A stretch of DNA of 64,000 bases from Steroidobacteraceae bacterium. GTDB taxonomy: Bacteria > Pseudomonadota > Gammaproteobacteria > Steroidobacterales > Steroidobacteraceae. Below, piece by piece: positions 19,801-29,098 of the stretch (positions are counted from its first letter, which is position 1; each line of letters begins with the position of its first letter). A program made the translations under genes and the position numbers. The stretch is from positions 1 to 64,000 of the forward strand of contig JABAQU010000030.1 in the NCBI GenBank assembly GCA_019187185.1, given 5' to 3'. A model generated the notes under the pieces. It made no database searches. It was not told the DNA's origin and saw only the letters and a list, made by a program, of their open reading frames with translations.

Positions 19801-21552
19801 TACCTCGTGAACGCGCGGGAGCTGCAGATCAAGATGGCCCAGGGTGCCAAGCCCGGGGAGGGCGGACAGCTGCCGGGCAACAAGGTGTACCCGTGGATCG
19901 CGAAGACGCGCCACACCACGGCCGGGGTCGGCCTCATTTCCCCGCCACCGCACCACGACATCTATTCCATCGAGGATCTCGCCGAGCTGATCCACGACCT
20001 GAAGAACGGCAACCGCGAAGCGCGCATCAGCGTGAAGCTGGTCGCCGAGGTGGGTGTCGGCACGATCGCCGCCGGCGTGGCGAAGGCCCACGCGGACGTC
20101 GTGCTGATCTCCGGGTACGACGGCGGCACGGGGGCCTCGCCCCAGACGTCCATCACGCACGCGGGCCTGCCGTGGGAGCTCGGGCTCGCGGAGACCCACC
20201 AGACGCTGGTGCTCAACAACCTGCGCAGCCGCATCGCGGTGGAAGCGGATGGGCAGCTGAAGACGGGCCGCGATGTCGTCATCGCGGCGCTGCTCGGTGC
20301 GGAGGAATTCGGCTTCGCGACCGCGCCACTCGTCGCGATCGGCTGCATCATGATGCGGGTCTGCCACCTGAACACCTGTCCGACGGGCATCGCCACCCAG
20401 GATCCGCGCTTGCGCGAGAAGTTCACGGGCAAGCCCGAGCATGTCGTGAACTTCATGCGCTTCATCGCGCAGGACGTGCGCGAATGGATGGCGAAGCTCG
20501 GCTTCCGTTCGATCGAGGAAATGGTCGGAAGGGTCGACCGGCTCGAGCCGCGCCGCGCACTCGATCACTGGAAAGTGCAGGGCTTTGACTTCAGCAACCT
20601 GCTCTACCAGCCCGATGTCGGACCCGAGGTCGGCCGGTTCCGCCAGATCGAGCAGGACCACGGGCTCGCGGATTCGCTCGATGTCACGACACTCCTCGAG
20701 ATCTGCCGGCCCGCGATCGAGCGCGGCGAGCCGGTGAGCGCGGACCTGCCGGTGCGCAACGTCAACCGCGTGGTCGGCACGATCACGGGATCGGAAATCA
20801 CGCGCAAGTGGGGTGCCAAGGGCCTGCCCGAGGATACGGTGCGCATCCAGTTTCGGGGCTCGGCGGGCCAGAGCTTCGGCGCGTTCCTGCCACGCGGCAT
20901 GACGTTCCGCCTCGAGGGCGACGCCAACGACTATGTCGGCAAGGGCCTCTCGGGCGGCAAGCTCGTGATCTACCCGCCGGCGCGTTCCACGTTCGTCGCG
21001 GAGGACAACATCATCGTCGGCAACGTCGCGCTCTACGGCGCAACGAGCGGCGAGGTGTACATCCGCGGCATGGCGGGCGAGCGCTTCGCGGTGCGCAACA
21101 GCGGCGTCGATGCCGTGGTCGAAGCGGTGGGCGACCATGGCTGCGAATACATGACCGGCGGGCGTGTGGTCGTGCTCGGGGCCACCGGGCGCAACTTCGG
21201 CGCGGGCATGTCCGGCGGCATCGCTTATGTGCTCGATGAGAGCGGCGGCTTTCCCGCGCACGTCAATCGACAGATGGTCGGGCTCGAAGCCCTCGACGAC
21301 CCCGAGGAAGCCGAGGTCGTGCGCGCGATGATCGCGCGGCACGCGGAGTACACGGGCAGCGCGCGCGCGCGCGCGGTGCTCGCGGCATGGCCGGCCTCCT
21401 GCAAGCGCTTCGTGAAGGTGATCCCGAAGGACTATCAGCGCGTGCTCGCGAGCGTGCGCCGTGCGCACGAGCGGGGCCTCACGGGCGAGGAGGCCGTGAT
21501 GGTGGCCTTCGAGGAAAACGCCCGCGATCTCGCGCGCGTCGGCGGCAACTGA
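16888..21552 (+). CDS. gltB: Glutamate synthase (NADPH) large subunit
   Basis: Makes two glutamates from glutamine and 2-oxoglutarate with the GltD subunit; the core ammonia-assimilation enzyme. I place the start at the ATG at 16888 behind a GAGG element. It gives a 42-residue propeptide before Cys43 in HDACGVGFV, the N-terminal nucleophile released by self-cleavage, and a 1554-aa precursor. Domains in order are the class II glutamine amidotransferase (43 to about 430), a central domain, the FMN-binding synthase domain (about 830-1210) and a C-terminal beta-helix (about 1280-1530) with repeated Gly motifs. The 3Fe-4S cysteines are in CHLNTCPTG and the preceding Cys (CIMMRVC). It is followed after 14 bp by gltD. 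Confidence 0.96.
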   Translation: MGDRNRTIFHGARRRQGTRRGTPRLGPPPRKGLYDPAFEHDACGVGFVVDIKGRKSHAILAQAIQALRNLDHRGASGCEVNTGDGAGVLMQMPHAFLREAARKISMSLPEPGHYGCGLVFLPRNPTKRRKLEERFDQIVQSEGQQIIGWRTVPTNSAPLGDTAMESEPFMRQVFIARNPDLADEMEFERRLYVIRKRAYSEIRTSTIDGHEYWYVASLSHKTLVYKGMLLTSQLPQYFPDLEDPTMETALALVHSRFSTNTFPSWDRAHPYRYLAHNGEINTLRGNINWMRAREALFETDVFGEDIRRILPIVNPNGSDSAMFDNTLELLVLAGRPLAHAVMMMIPEPWSNHESMDDARRAFYQYHTSLMEPWDGPASIAFTDGVQIGAVLDRNGLRPSRYYVTRDDVVIMASEAGVLDIAPEDIVRKGRLQPGRMFLVDTAQGRIIEDEEIKREIVTGRPYRQWLDEHLVHLKSLPAAPEVPAPDHDTLLQRQAAFGYTFEDLRILIDPMARSGVEAVGSMGNDAPLAVLSTKPRLLYDYFKQLFAQVTNPPIDCIREEIITSSEVWLGSEGNLLKPRPADCRRLELSGPILSNEDFAKIRRLEGVPGLKVGALSTLFRVTRGDKGLVKSIEELCLMARRMIEEEEVNILILSDRGVNREFAPIPALLAVSALHHYLIREGLRLRVSLVLETGEAREVHHFALLVGYGASAVNPYLAFESIDGMIRDGLLTGLDHKGACKNFVKAATKGVIKVMSKMGISAVQSYHGAQVFEAVGLRQDVIDEYFTGTASRIGGIAIDVIAREVLLRHRAAFPERAGNGHTLPTGGQYQWRTDGELHLFNPDTLRLLQQSVRTGDYGAYKTYTAQIDDQSRRLYTLRGLLAFKPADAVPLEEVESVESIMRRFKSGAMSYGSISQEAHETLAIAMNRIGGKSNTGEGGEDPERYVPLANGDSKNSAIKQVASGRFGVTSEYLVNARELQIKMAQGAKPGEGGQLPGNKVYPWIAKTRHTTAGVGLISPPPHHDIYSIEDLAELIHDLKNGNREARISVKLVAEVGVGTIAAGVAKAHADVVLISGYDGGTGASPQTSITHAGLPWELGLAETHQTLVLNNLRSRIAVEADGQLKTGRDVVIAALLGAEEFGFATAPLVAIGCIMMRVCHLNTCPTGIATQDPRLREKFTGKPEHVVNFMRFIAQDVREWMAKLGFRSIEEMVGRVDRLEPRRALDHWKVQGFDFSNLLYQPDVGPEVGRFRQIEQDHGLADSLDVTTLLEICRPAIERGEPVSADLPVRNVNRVVGTITGSEITRKWGAKGLPEDTVRIQFRGSAGQSFGAFLPRGMTFRLEGDANDYVGKGLSGGKLVIYPPARSTFVAEDNIIVGNVALYGATSGEVYIRGMAGERFAVRNSGVDAVVEAVGDHGCEYMTGGRVVVLGATGRNFGAGMSGGIAYVLDESGGFPAHVNRQMVGLEALDDPEEAEVVRAMIARHAEYTGSARARAVLAAWPASCKRFVKVIPKDYQRVLASVRRAHERGLTGEEAVMVAFEENARDLARVGGN

Positions 21553-21566
21553 GCCAGGGCATCGAC

Positions 21567-23051
21567 ATGGGCAAGCCAACGGGTTTCATCGAATATCTTC
21601 GCGAGTTGCCGGTCGACCGCACGCCGCAGGAGCGTGCGCGCGACTGGAACGAGTTCCACCACTACGACGACGAGAAGCTGCTGCGCCAGCAGGCCGCGCG
21701 CTGCATGGACTGCGGCGTGCCGTTCTGCCACACCGGCGTGCAGCTGCCGAGCGGCGCCTCGGGGTGCCCGGTCAACAACCTGATCCCGGAATGGAACGAT
21801 CTCGTCTACCGGGGCCTCTGGCGCGAGGCCCTCGAACGCCTGCACCGCACGAACAACTTCCCGGATTTCACCGGGCGCGTCTGTCCCGCGCCCTGCGAGG
21901 GTTCGTGCGTGCTCGGCATCCACAGCCCGCCGGTCGCGATCAAGACGATCGAAGCGGCGATCATCGAGCGCGGCTGGGAAGAGGGCTGGGTGATTCCCGA
22001 TCCGCCGCGGGTACGCACCGGCAAGCGCGTGGCCGTGGTCGGCTCGGGCCCTGCGGGGCTCGCGGCCGCCGAGCAGCTCAATCGTGCCGGGCACCAGGTC
22101 ACGGTGCTCGAGCGCGACGACCGGCCGGGCGGTCTGCTGATGTACGGCATTCCGAACATGAAGCTCGACAAGCGTGCGGTGGTCCTGCGGCGCATCGAGC
22201 TGATGGAGCGCAACGGCATCAAGTTCGTCTGCAACGCCAACGTCGGCGACAACGTCGAGGCGCAGCTGCTGTTGCGCGATTTCGACGCGGTGGTGCTGTG
22301 CACCGGCGCGACGCAGCCGCGGGATCTCCCGGTCGACGGGCGCAACCTCGGTGGCGTGCACTTCGCGATGGAGTACCTCACCGCGAGCACCAAGGCACTG
22401 CTCGCGGGCAACCCGGAGACGACGCCGATCAATGCCCGCGACCGGCACGTCGTGGTCATCGGCGGCGGTGATACGGGTACCGACTGCGTCGGCACCGCGA
22501 TGCGCCAGGGTTGCCGCAGCCTCGTGCAGCTCGAGATCCTGCAGCAGCCGCCCGTCGATCGCGCGGCCGACAACCCGTGGCCGGAGTGGCCGCGGATATA
22601 TCGCATCGATTACGGGCAGGAGGAAGCGGCCACGCGCTTCGGCGCCGACCCGCGAGAATACCTCGTCACCGTGAAGCGGCTCGTGGGCGATGCAGCGGGG
22701 CGTGTGAGCGAACTCGTCACCGTCGGGGTCGAGTGGCGCCGCAACGAGCGCGGCCAGCTGGTTCCGGCTGAAAAGCCCGGCAGCGAGCGCACGATCCCGG
22801 CACAGCTCGTGTTCCTCGCCATGGGCTTCCTCGGGCCCGAAGCGGCAGCGTTGCGCGATCTCGGCGTCGAGAGCGACGAGCGGACGAACGTGCGGGCCGA
22901 GCACGGGCGCTTCACGACCAGCGTCAAGGGCGTGTTCGCCGCCGGCGATTGCCGGCGCGGGCAGAGCCTCGTCGTGTGGGCGATCAACGAGGGGCGCGGC
23001 GCGGCGCGCGAGTGCGACCGCTATCTCATGGGAAGCACCGACCTGCCCTGA
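21567..23051 (+). CDS. gltD: Glutamate synthase (NADPH) small subunit
   Basis: Transfers electrons from NADPH through FAD and two 4Fe-4S clusters to GltB. It is 494 aa from the ATG at 21567 ([10 protein letters not shown]). The cluster ligands are in CMDCGVPFC and in CPAPCEGSC. The FAD site is [15 protein letters not shown] (about 152-166) and the NADPH site is [16 protein letters not shown]. The end [20 protein letters not shown] is typical of the family. It forms an operon with gltB and is 3 bp ahead of the next gene. Confidence 0.96.
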   Translation: MGKPTGFIEYLRELPVDRTPQERARDWNEFHHYDDEKLLRQQAARCMDCGVPFCHTGVQLPSGASGCPVNNLIPEWNDLVYRGLWREALERLHRTNNFPDFTGRVCPAPCEGSCVLGIHSPPVAIKTIEAAIIERGWEEGWVIPDPPRVRTGKRVAVVGSGPAGLAAAEQLNRAGHQVTVLERDDRPGGLLMYGIPNMKLDKRAVVLRRIELMERNGIKFVCNANVGDNVEAQLLLRDFDAVVLCTGATQPRDLPVDGRNLGGVHFAMEYLTASTKALLAGNPETTPINARDRHVVVIGGGDTGTDCVGTAMRQGCRSLVQLEILQQPPVDRAADNPWPEWPRIYRIDYGQEEAATRFGADPREYLVTVKRLVGDAAGRVSELVTVGVEWRRNERGQLVPAEKPGSERTIPAQLVFLAMGFLGPEAAALRDLGVESDERTNVRAEHGRFTTSVKGVFAAGDCRRGQSLVVWAINEGRGAARECDRYLMGSTDLP

Positions 23052-23054
23052 GCG

Positions 23055-24110
23055 ATGTCCGAGGCATCGACCACCGAAGTGCGCGCCGGCATGGGCTTCG
23101 ATGTGGCGCGTCTCGAGGCGTGGCTCGCCGAGCGCATCGCGGGTTTCGGTGGACCGCTCACCGTGCGCCAGTTCAAGGGCGGGCAGTCGAATCCCACCTA
23201 CCTCCTGCGCACGCCTGCGCGCAGCTACGTGCTTCGCCGCAAGCCACCCGGCCGGCTGCTCGCGTCGGCCCATGCGATCGACCGCGAATACCGTGTCGTG
23301 AGCGCACTCGGTGCGCACACGCCGGTGCCGGTCGCGCGCACGCATGTGCTCTGCACCGACGAGGCAGTGATCGGCAGCTGGTTCTACGTGATGGACTTTG
23401 TCGACGGGCGCGTCCTCTGGGATCCGACGCTGCCCGACGTGCCGCGGGAGGCGCGTCGCAGCCATTGCGACGCGGCGCTCGCGGCCCTCGCGAGCCTGCA
23501 TCGCGTCGACCCGGTGGCCGTGGGCCTCGCCGACTACGGTCGCGCGGGCGGCTACCTGCCGCGGCAGATCGCGCGCTGGACGAAACAGTATCGCGAGGAC
23601 GAGGCCGCAGGCCGCATCGAGGCGATGGACCGGTTGATCGAGTGGCTGCCGCGGCATCTGCCCGCCGCGGAGCAGCCGGCGGCGGTCGTGCACGGCGACT
23701 ATCGCTTCGACAACCTGATTTTCGACGCGACCGGGCCGCGCGTGCGCGCGATCATCGACTGGGAGCTCTCGACGCTCGGCGATCCGCTCGCGGACTTCGC
23801 GTACTACCTGATGACCTGGCGCATGCCGTCGCTGTCGCTGCCGGGTCTCGCGGGGCGCGACCTGCCGGCGCTCGGGTTGCCGACCGAACGCGAATGCGTC
23901 ACCGAATACTGCCGCCTCACGGGACGCGAGGGCGTGCCGGATCTCGCCTTCTACATCGCGTTCTGCATGTTCCGCCTCGCCGGCATCTTCCACGGCATAC
24001 GCGGGCGTGTGCTGCGCGGTACGGCGGTCAGCGCGCGCGCGCGCGAGTTCGCCGCGCACACCGACACTATGGCGGCGCTGGCGTGGGAGCAGGCACGAAG
24101 AGGCTCGTAG
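23055..24110 (+). CDS. Phosphotransferase family protein (APH / ACAD10-like kinase fold)
   Basis: A 351-aa member of the aminoglycoside-phosphotransferase-like fold. The small lobe has FKGGQSNPTYLL and YVLRRKPPG, the nucleotide-binding Lys region. The catalytic loop is VVHGDYRFDNLIFD (Asp near 217) and the metal site is IIDWELSTLGDPLADFAYY. This subfamily resembles the kinase half of human ACAD10/11, which phosphorylates 4-hydroxy fatty acyl-CoA. An antibiotic-resistance role is not implied. It follows gltD by 3 bp, so it may be co-transcribed, though no functional link is obvious. Its last 44 bp overlap the convergent GNAT gene. Confidence 0.85.
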   Translation: MSEASTTEVRAGMGFDVARLEAWLAERIAGFGGPLTVRQFKGGQSNPTYLLRTPARSYVLRRKPPGRLLASAHAIDREYRVVSALGAHTPVPVARTHVLCTDEAVIGSWFYVMDFVDGRVLWDPTLPDVPREARRSHCDAALAALASLHRVDPVAVGLADYGRAGGYLPRQIARWTKQYREDEAAGRIEAMDRLIEWLPRHLPAAEQPAAVVHGDYRFDNLIFDATGPRVRAIIDWELSTLGDPLADFAYYLMTWRMPSLSLPGLAGRDLPALGLPTERECVTEYCRLTGREGVPDLAFYIAFCMFRLAGIFHGIRGRVLRGTAVSARAREFAAHTDTMAALAWEQARRGS

Positions 24111-24591
24111 GCCTGCCGTCGCCGTTGAGATCGATCCGCTCCCGGAATACGAGTCCGAGCTTGCCGAGGAGACGAATCGACGCCACGTTGTCGGGCGAGA
24201 CGATGGCGACGATGCGCGGGATGCCGAGGACCCGCTGTCCATGCTCCATGACCGCGGTTGCGGCCTCGAGCGCATAGCCCCGGCCCCAGTACTCGGGAAG
24301 GTAGGCGAAGCCGATGTCGACGTCCGCGAGCGTGTCGCGCTTCAGCAGGCCGCACATGCCGATCGGCGTGCCGTCCTGCCTGAGCTGCGCGAGCCACAGT
24401 CCGAAACCGTGCGCGCGGTAGCTCGCGATCGGGCCCTTCTCGATGTAGGCGCGGGCATCGTCGACCGTGCGCACGTCGCGATCGCCGATGTAACGCAGGA
24501 ACGAAGGCTCGTTCAGCAGGCGCAGGATGAAGGGGGCGTCCTGCCCCCCGATCAGCCGCAGCGTCAGGCGCGAAGTCTCGAGGATCGTCAC
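24067..24591 (-). CDS. GNAT-family N-acetyltransferase (RimJ/RimL-like)
   Basis: A 174-aa protein with GTG start, of the Acetyltransf_3 type. It begins with the typical TSRLTLRLIGGQDAPFILRLLNEPSFLRYIGDR. It continues with GMCGLLKRDTLADVDIGFAYLPEYWGRGYALEA (acetyl-CoA P-loop, GRGYA) and the C-terminal NVASIRLLGKLGL. Proteins of this kind acetylate ribosomal proteins, amino acids or small molecules; the substrate here cannot be told. It is the last gene after PP2C and FHA on the minus strand, 25 bp beyond FHA. Confidence 0.87.
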   Translation of the reverse strand: MTILETSRLTLRLIGGQDAPFILRLLNEPSFLRYIGDRDVRTVDDARAYIEKGPIASYRAHGFGLWLAQLRQDGTPIGMCGLLKRDTLADVDIGFAYLPEYWGRGYALEAATAVMEHGQRVLGIPRIVAIVSPDNVASIRLLGKLGLVFRERIDLNGDGRPTSLFVPAPTPAPP

Positions 24592-24616
24592 GGGGCGGCG
24601 CGCGCTCGAGCCGCGT

Positions 24617-25321
24617 TCAACCCTCGAAGAACCCCATCTTGACCCCGGCGAGCTGGATCACGTCGTTGTCCTGGAGCTTCCTCGCCTGCGCGCCGATCGC
24701 GGAGCCGTTGACGAGCGGATAGTCACCGGCGGTTTCACTGTCGACGTGCACGATGAAGTAGCCTTCGGCACGACGCGTGATGGCCGCCACCTGCACCCCC
24801 GGGCGGCCGAGCGTGGTGAGCGCCTTCGACAGCTCGAGCTCGCGGCCGGCAAAGGCCCCCGAGAGCACCTGCAGCTTCGCCGGCTTGAAGGCCGGCTGCC
24901 CTTCGGCGAGCGCGCGGCGGATACCGGTCGCGCTCGGGCTCGCGGCGCCGTCGGCCGCGACATTGCGCAGCTTCTCGACGGGGCGCGCCGAGGGCTGGAT
25001 CACCATCGTCTTCTCGAATTCGTCCTGCTGCTCGTCGTCCTCGACGAAGCGCAGCTGGTGGTGGCCGACCGTCACGACATCGCCGTGCTGGAGCGCATGC
25101 TTCTTGATCAGCTTGCCGTTGACGTACGTGCCGTTCGTGCTGTTCAGATCCTCGAGGAACGAGTCGTTGAGGATGTTGATGATCAGCGAATGGTGGCCGC
25201 TGACCGCCGGGTTGTCGATGCGGATGTCGTTGTCCGGGAGGCGCCCGATCGTGTAGCGCTCCTTGTTCATGTTGTATTCCGCGAGGACCTGGCTGTCCAG
25301 GCTCAATATCAAGCGTGCCAT
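24617..25321 (-). CDS. FHA-domain protein with two FHA modules
   Basis: A 234-aa cytoplasmic protein that should bind phosphothreonine peptides. The first FHA domain (about 1-90) is canonical: YTIGRLPDNDIRIDNPAVSGHHS carries the GR, S and H residues, and the NSTNGTYVNG loop follows. A linker rich in Ala and Pro leads to a second FHA-like domain (about 145-234) with LGRPGVQVAAITRR and LVNGSAIGAQ; it lacks the SxxH pair, so it may no longer bind phosphothreonine. It lies 13 bp after the PP2C gene. PP2C-FHA neighbours typically act in Ser/Thr phosphorylation networks. No kinase is present in the window. Confidence 0.9.
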   Translation of the reverse strand: MARLILSLDSQVLAEYNMNKERYTIGRLPDNDIRIDNPAVSGHHSLIINILNDSFLEDLNSTNGTYVNGKLIKKHALQHGDVVTVGHHQLRFVEDDEQQDEFEKTMVIQPSARPVEKLRNVAADGAASPSATGIRRALAEGQPAFKPAKLQVLSGAFAGRELELSKALTTLGRPGVQVAAITRRAEGYFIVHVDSETAGDYPLVNGSAIGAQARKLQDNDVIQLAGVKMGFFEG

Positions 25322-25334
25322 GTGTCCGCCTTAA

Positions 25335-26183
25335 TCAACTGAACCAGCCCAACACCCGATCGAATACGCCGCGCCGCGCCGGAAACGAGTCGAGTACCTG
25401 GGCCATGACGACCGAGACGTTGTCCCGACCCCCGTTGTCGTTCGCAAGCTGGATCAAGTGTTTGACGACCGTATCCAGATTATCACTAAAGGTATTGATG
25501 GTTAAGTGAATGTCGCTGTCTTCCACCATGTCGCACAGGCCGTCCGAGCACAGGACGTAATGATCGCCTTTCTGTACAGGCACTTCCTGCAGCTCGACCT
25601 CGACGTTCGCCTCGACGCCGAGGGCCCGCGTGACGTAGTTCTTGTTGGCGGCGCGCTGCGCCTCCTCGGGCGAGTAGAAGCCCCGGTCGACCAGCTCCTG
25701 CAGCAGAGAGTGGTCCATCGTGACCTGCTCGAACTTGTTGCTGCGCAGGCGATAGAGCCGCGAGTCGCCGACATGGGCGATCGAGATCATGTTGTCGAAC
25801 AGCAGCGCGCTGACGACGGTCGTGCCCATGCCCTCGCACTGCGGCTGCGAGCGCGCGGTCTGGTAGATGATCTTGTTCGCGCGCGTGATCGCGTCGCGCA
25901 GGATGATGCTGGGACGCGTCAGCTTGGTCGCCGGATCGATCACGGTCATGTCTTCGCGTTCCATCGCCTCCCTGACCAGGTTGACGATCGTCTTCACCGC
26001 AATGCCGCTCGCGACCTCGCCGGCGTTGTAGCCGCCCATGCCGTCGGCGAGCACGAGGAGCCCGAGGTCCGAGTCGACCGCGATCGTGTCCTCGTTGTGC
26101 TCGCGGACCCGGCCCGTGTCGGTCAGGCCCACGAGGTGAACCTTGCTGCGCAGGCTGGCAGGAGGGCCGTAGCGGCGTGCCAT
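25335..26183 (-). CDS. PP2C-family serine/threonine protein phosphatase (PrpC/Stp1-like)
   Basis: Metal-dependent phosphatase, 282 aa. All conserved metal and phosphate ligands are visible: Arg and Asp in GRVREHNEDT, Asp in LVLADGMGG, HVGDSRLYRL, CSDGLCDMV and GGRDNVSVVMAQV. There is no transmembrane helix, so it is soluble. It heads a minus-strand group with the FHA protein and a GNAT, and is divergent from radA across 229 bp. It would reverse Ser/Thr phosphorylation by a kinase encoded elsewhere, or act within a secretion or stress pathway. Confidence 0.92.
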   Translation of the reverse strand: MARRYGPPASLRSKVHLVGLTDTGRVREHNEDTIAVDSDLGLLVLADGMGGYNAGEVASGIAVKTIVNLVREAMEREDMTVIDPATKLTRPSIILRDAITRANKIIYQTARSQPQCEGMGTTVVSALLFDNMISIAHVGDSRLYRLRSNKFEQVTMDHSLLQELVDRGFYSPEEAQRAANKNYVTRALGVEANVEVELQEVPVQKGDHYVLCSDGLCDMVEDSDIHLTINTFSDNLDTVVKHLIQLANDNGGRDNVSVVMAQVLDSFPARRGVFDRVLGWFS

Positions 26184-26412
26184 ACGGGCTACCCGGGCCT
26201 TCCAGGCACGGGCAGACGTGTGACGCGCGTCACAGACACGATCTCACCCTGCGCAATCAAGGCCCGCGAACCCCCGGTCATTCGTCAACGAGACGCGATG
26301 GCGAACACTAGCATCGGGGGAGGTGAAGTCCGAGTGCCTGATCACAATTCCCCATGCCACGCTCCCCGCCGTGTTGCCGATCGTAAGGTAAGTCGCATGT
26401 TACAGTCGATCG

Positions 26413-27786
26413 ATGGCTCGTCCCGCCATCGCCTACGTCTGCAATGCCTGTGCCGCCCAGACACCGAAGTGGCAGGGCCAGTGCCCCCAGTGCGGGGAAT
26501 GGAACTCGCTCGAGCAGCGCCTCGCGCCGCGCGTGCCGGCGGCGCGCGCGGCCGCGGCTGCCGGCGCTCATGCAGCGGCGCGGCGGGTCCTGCCACCCTC
26601 CAGACTCGACCCGGATGACACCGGCCCCGCACGCTTCTCGACCGGGCTCGGCGAGCTCGATCGCGTGCTCGGCGGCGGGCTCGTGGCGGGCTCGGTCAGC
26701 CTGATCGGCGGCGACCCGGGCATCGGCAAGTCGACACTGCTGCTGCAGGTGGCCGCGAGTGCCGGACCCGCCAGTCCTGTCCTCTATGCGACCGGCGAGG
26801 AGTCGCTCGCACAGGTGTCGATGCGGGCCCGGCGACTCGGACTCCCGGGCGAGGGGCTCTCGGTGCTGGCCGAAACCGACCTCGACGCAATCCTCGAGGC
26901 CGCGCAGGCGTCCGGAGCGAGGCTCCTGGTCGTCGACTCGATCCAGACCGTCCAGCTTGCGGAACTCGGCGCCAGTGCGGGCGCGGTCTCGCAGCTGCGG
27001 GAATGCACGGCCCGGCTCGTACGGTTCGCCAAGACGACCGGCATCGCCGTCGTGATCATCGGCCATGTCACGAAGGAGGGCGCCATCGCGGGGCCGCGCG
27101 TGCTCGAGCACCTCGTCGACGCCGTGCTCTACTTCGAAAGCGAGGCGGGCAGCCGCTTTCGCATCGTGCGTGCCGTGAAAAACCGCTTCGGCGCGGTGAA
27201 CGGGCTCGCGTTCTTCGTGATGTCGGAGGAGGGGCTCAGGGAAGTCCGCAATCCGTCCGCGATCTTCCTCGCGCGCGCGGCTGAACCCGCACCCGGGTCG
27301 ATCGTGATGGTGGCCCGCGACAGCGGCCGGCCGCTCCTGATCGAGTTGCAGGCGCTCGTCGATCGCATGCGTTTCGGCGCCCCGAGGCGCGTCGCCCAGG
27401 GGCTCGACGCCAATCGCCTCGCCATGCTGATTGCGGTCCTCGGACGCCACGCCGGCGTGTCGCTGCAGGAGCACGACGTGTTCGCCAACGTCGTCGGCGG
27501 CCTGCGTCTCGACGAGACGGCCACCGATCTGCCGCTCGTGCTGGCACTCACTTCGAGCCTGCGCGACCGTCCGCTGCCGCAGGCCCTCGTCGCGTTCGGC
27601 GAGGTCGGACTCACGGGCGAGGTGCGCCCCGTCGCATTCGGCGAGGAACGCCTGCACGAGGCGGCCAAGCAGGGCTTCCGGATCGCCGTCGTGCCGCAGG
27701 GAAATGTGCCGAGGAAGCCGGTGGCAGGGATCGAGGTAAGGGGAGTGGCGCGCGTCGCGGATGCCGTCGCGCGGGCCGGCGAGTAG
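26413..27786 (+). CDS. radA: DNA repair protein RadA
   Basis: RecA-like branch-migration ATPase for recombination intermediates. It is 457 aa. An N-terminal zinc finger has Cys10, Cys13, Cys24 and Cys27 (CNAC...CPQC). Walker A is GGDPGIGKST (about 97-106), and the RadA-specific KNRFG motif is in VKNRFGAVNG (about 255). The C-terminal Lon-protease-like domain contains DLPLVLALTSSLRDRPLP and GEVGLTGEVRPV, without protease residues. It stands alone on the plus strand between the divergent PP2C gene and the convergent CNNM gene, which ends 11 bp away. Confidence 0.95.
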   Translation: MARPAIAYVCNACAAQTPKWQGQCPQCGEWNSLEQRLAPRVPAARAAAAAGAHAAARRVLPPSRLDPDDTGPARFSTGLGELDRVLGGGLVAGSVSLIGGDPGIGKSTLLLQVAASAGPASPVLYATGEESLAQVSMRARRLGLPGEGLSVLAETDLDAILEAAQASGARLLVVDSIQTVQLAELGASAGAVSQLRECTARLVRFAKTTGIAVVIIGHVTKEGAIAGPRVLEHLVDAVLYFESEAGSRFRIVRAVKNRFGAVNGLAFFVMSEEGLREVRNPSAIFLARAAEPAPGSIVMVARDSGRPLLIELQALVDRMRFGAPRRVAQGLDANRLAMLIAVLGRHAGVSLQEHDVFANVVGGLRLDETATDLPLVLALTSSLRDRPLPQALVAFGEVGLTGEVRPVAFGEERLHEAAKQGFRIAVVPQGNVPRKPVAGIEVRGVARVADAVARAGE

Positions 27787-27797
27787 CTCATGAGCCG

Positions 27798-29060
27798 TCA
27801 GCTCTCGCGCATGCGCACGGTCCTGATCGCATTGTCCTGGATCTGCAGCACTTCGACCCGATAGCGGTCGAGCACGAGCGCCGTGCCGGCGTCGGGGATC
27901 GTCTCGAGCCGTTCGAGCAGCAGTCCGTTCAGCGTCTTCGGGCCGTCGGTCGGCAGCTGCCAGCCGAGCGCGCGGTTCAGCGCGCGGATCGTCGCGCCGG
28001 CGTTGACGATGTAGACGCCCGGGGATTCCACGTGCACGTCCTTGTGGATGATGGTCGCGGTGTCGTTGGTGAATTCGCCGACGATTTCCTCGAGGATGTC
28101 CTCGAGCGTCACGAGCCCCTCGATGTCGCCGTATTCGTCGACGACGAAGCCGATGCGGCGCCGCGTGCGCTGAAACTGCGACAGCTGCACCGTGAGCGGC
28201 GTCCCCTCGGGCACGTAGTAGGGCTCGCGGCCCGACGCGAGCTCCGCGAACTTCTCGCGCGTCAGCGTGCCGCGCGCGAGTTCCTGCGCGACGCGCTTCA
28301 TGTGCAGCAGGCCCACGAGCTCGTCGAGTTCGCCGCGGTAGACGGGCAGTCGCGTGTGCGGGGTCTGGCGGATCTGCTCGAGGATGTCGTCCCAGTCGTC
28401 GTCGAGGTCTATCCCGGCGATGTCCTGCCGCGGCACCATGATGTCGTTGACCGTCACGCGCTCGAGGTCGAGGATCGACAGCAGCATCTGCCGGTGACGC
28501 TGCGGGATCACGGTGCCGGTCTCCGAGACGACCGTCCGCAGCTCGTCGGCGGAGAGGGTGTGGCCCCCGCGGGCCGAGCGCGCGACCCCAAAGACGCGCA
28601 GCAGGCCATAGGCGAGCTGGTTTGCGAGCCACAGTGCCGGCCGGGCAATCGCGACCAGCGCCCGGTAGATGTAGGTGCTCGACAGCGCGACGCGCTCGGC
28701 GTGCAGCGCCGCGAAGATCTTCGGCGCGAGTTCGCAGAACACGATCATCACGACCGTCAGCAGCGCGCCGGCCACCGGCAGCGCGAGCTCGTAGCCGGAA
28801 CGCTGTGCGAGGATCGTCGCGATCTGCGAGGCGAACACGCTCGCGGCCGCAAGGATCACGAGGTTGACGCCGAGCCAGTCGTCGGGCTTGGCGAGCAGGG
28901 CATCGAGCGCCCGCGCGGTGCGCTGGCCCGCGGCGGCGCGGTGCTTCACGCGATAGCGATTGACGGACAGCATCGCGACCTCGGTGCCCGAGGAGAAGGC
29001 AATCACGACGAGGAGCGCGACGAGCGCAATGACGAGCAGGGCCGTGGGGGCAGTGTCCAT
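27798..29060 (-). CDS. CNNM/CorC-type membrane protein with paired CBS domains (HlyC/CorC family)
   Basis: A 420-aa protein with an N-terminal DUF21/CNNM transmembrane domain (about 8-180, four hydrophobic segments; SSGTEVAMLSVNRYRVKH). A CBS pair follows (about 205-330; VTVNDIMVPRQDIAGIDLDD and RTRRRIGFVVDEYGDIEGLVTLEDILEEIVGE), then a C-terminal CorC_HlyC domain (about 340-420). Relatives are implicated in Mg2+/Co2+ export or homeostasis; the old haemolysin label is misleading. It resembles E. coli YfjD, which is also a neighbour of ffh. It is divergent from ffh across 38 bp. Confidence 0.88.
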   Translation of the reverse strand: MDTAPTALLVIALVALLVVIAFSSGTEVAMLSVNRYRVKHRAAAGQRTARALDALLAKPDDWLGVNLVILAAASVFASQIATILAQRSGYELALPVAGALLTVVMIVFCELAPKIFAALHAERVALSSTYIYRALVAIARPALWLANQLAYGLLRVFGVARSARGGHTLSADELRTVVSETGTVIPQRHRQMLLSILDLERVTVNDIMVPRQDIAGIDLDDDWDDILEQIRQTPHTRLPVYRGELDELVGLLHMKRVAQELARGTLTREKFAELASGREPYYVPEGTPLTVQLSQFQRTRRRIGFVVDEYGDIEGLVTLEDILEEIVGEFTNDTATIIHKDVHVESPGVYIVNAGATIRALNRALGWQLPTDGPKTLNGLLLERLETIPDAGTALVLDRYRVEVLQIQDNAIRTVRMRES

Positions 29061-29098
29061 GCTGCCAAGGATAAAGGCTGTCGCGTAACATGGCGGCC

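Noticed and set aside
17839-21579. 1246-codon open frame on the strand opposite gltB
   Set aside because: It is the mirror of a long GC-rich gene. The translation is rich in Arg, His and Asp and has no family motifs, while gltB on the other strand is unmistakable.
23055-24110. Aminoglycoside resistance gene
   Set aside because: The kinase fold is shared, but the sequence fits the ACAD10-like phosphotransferase group and there is no resistance context.
27798-29060. Haemolysin
   Set aside because: HlyC/CorC labels are historical; the domains are CNNM, CBS and CorC_HlyC, which fit metal-ion transport.
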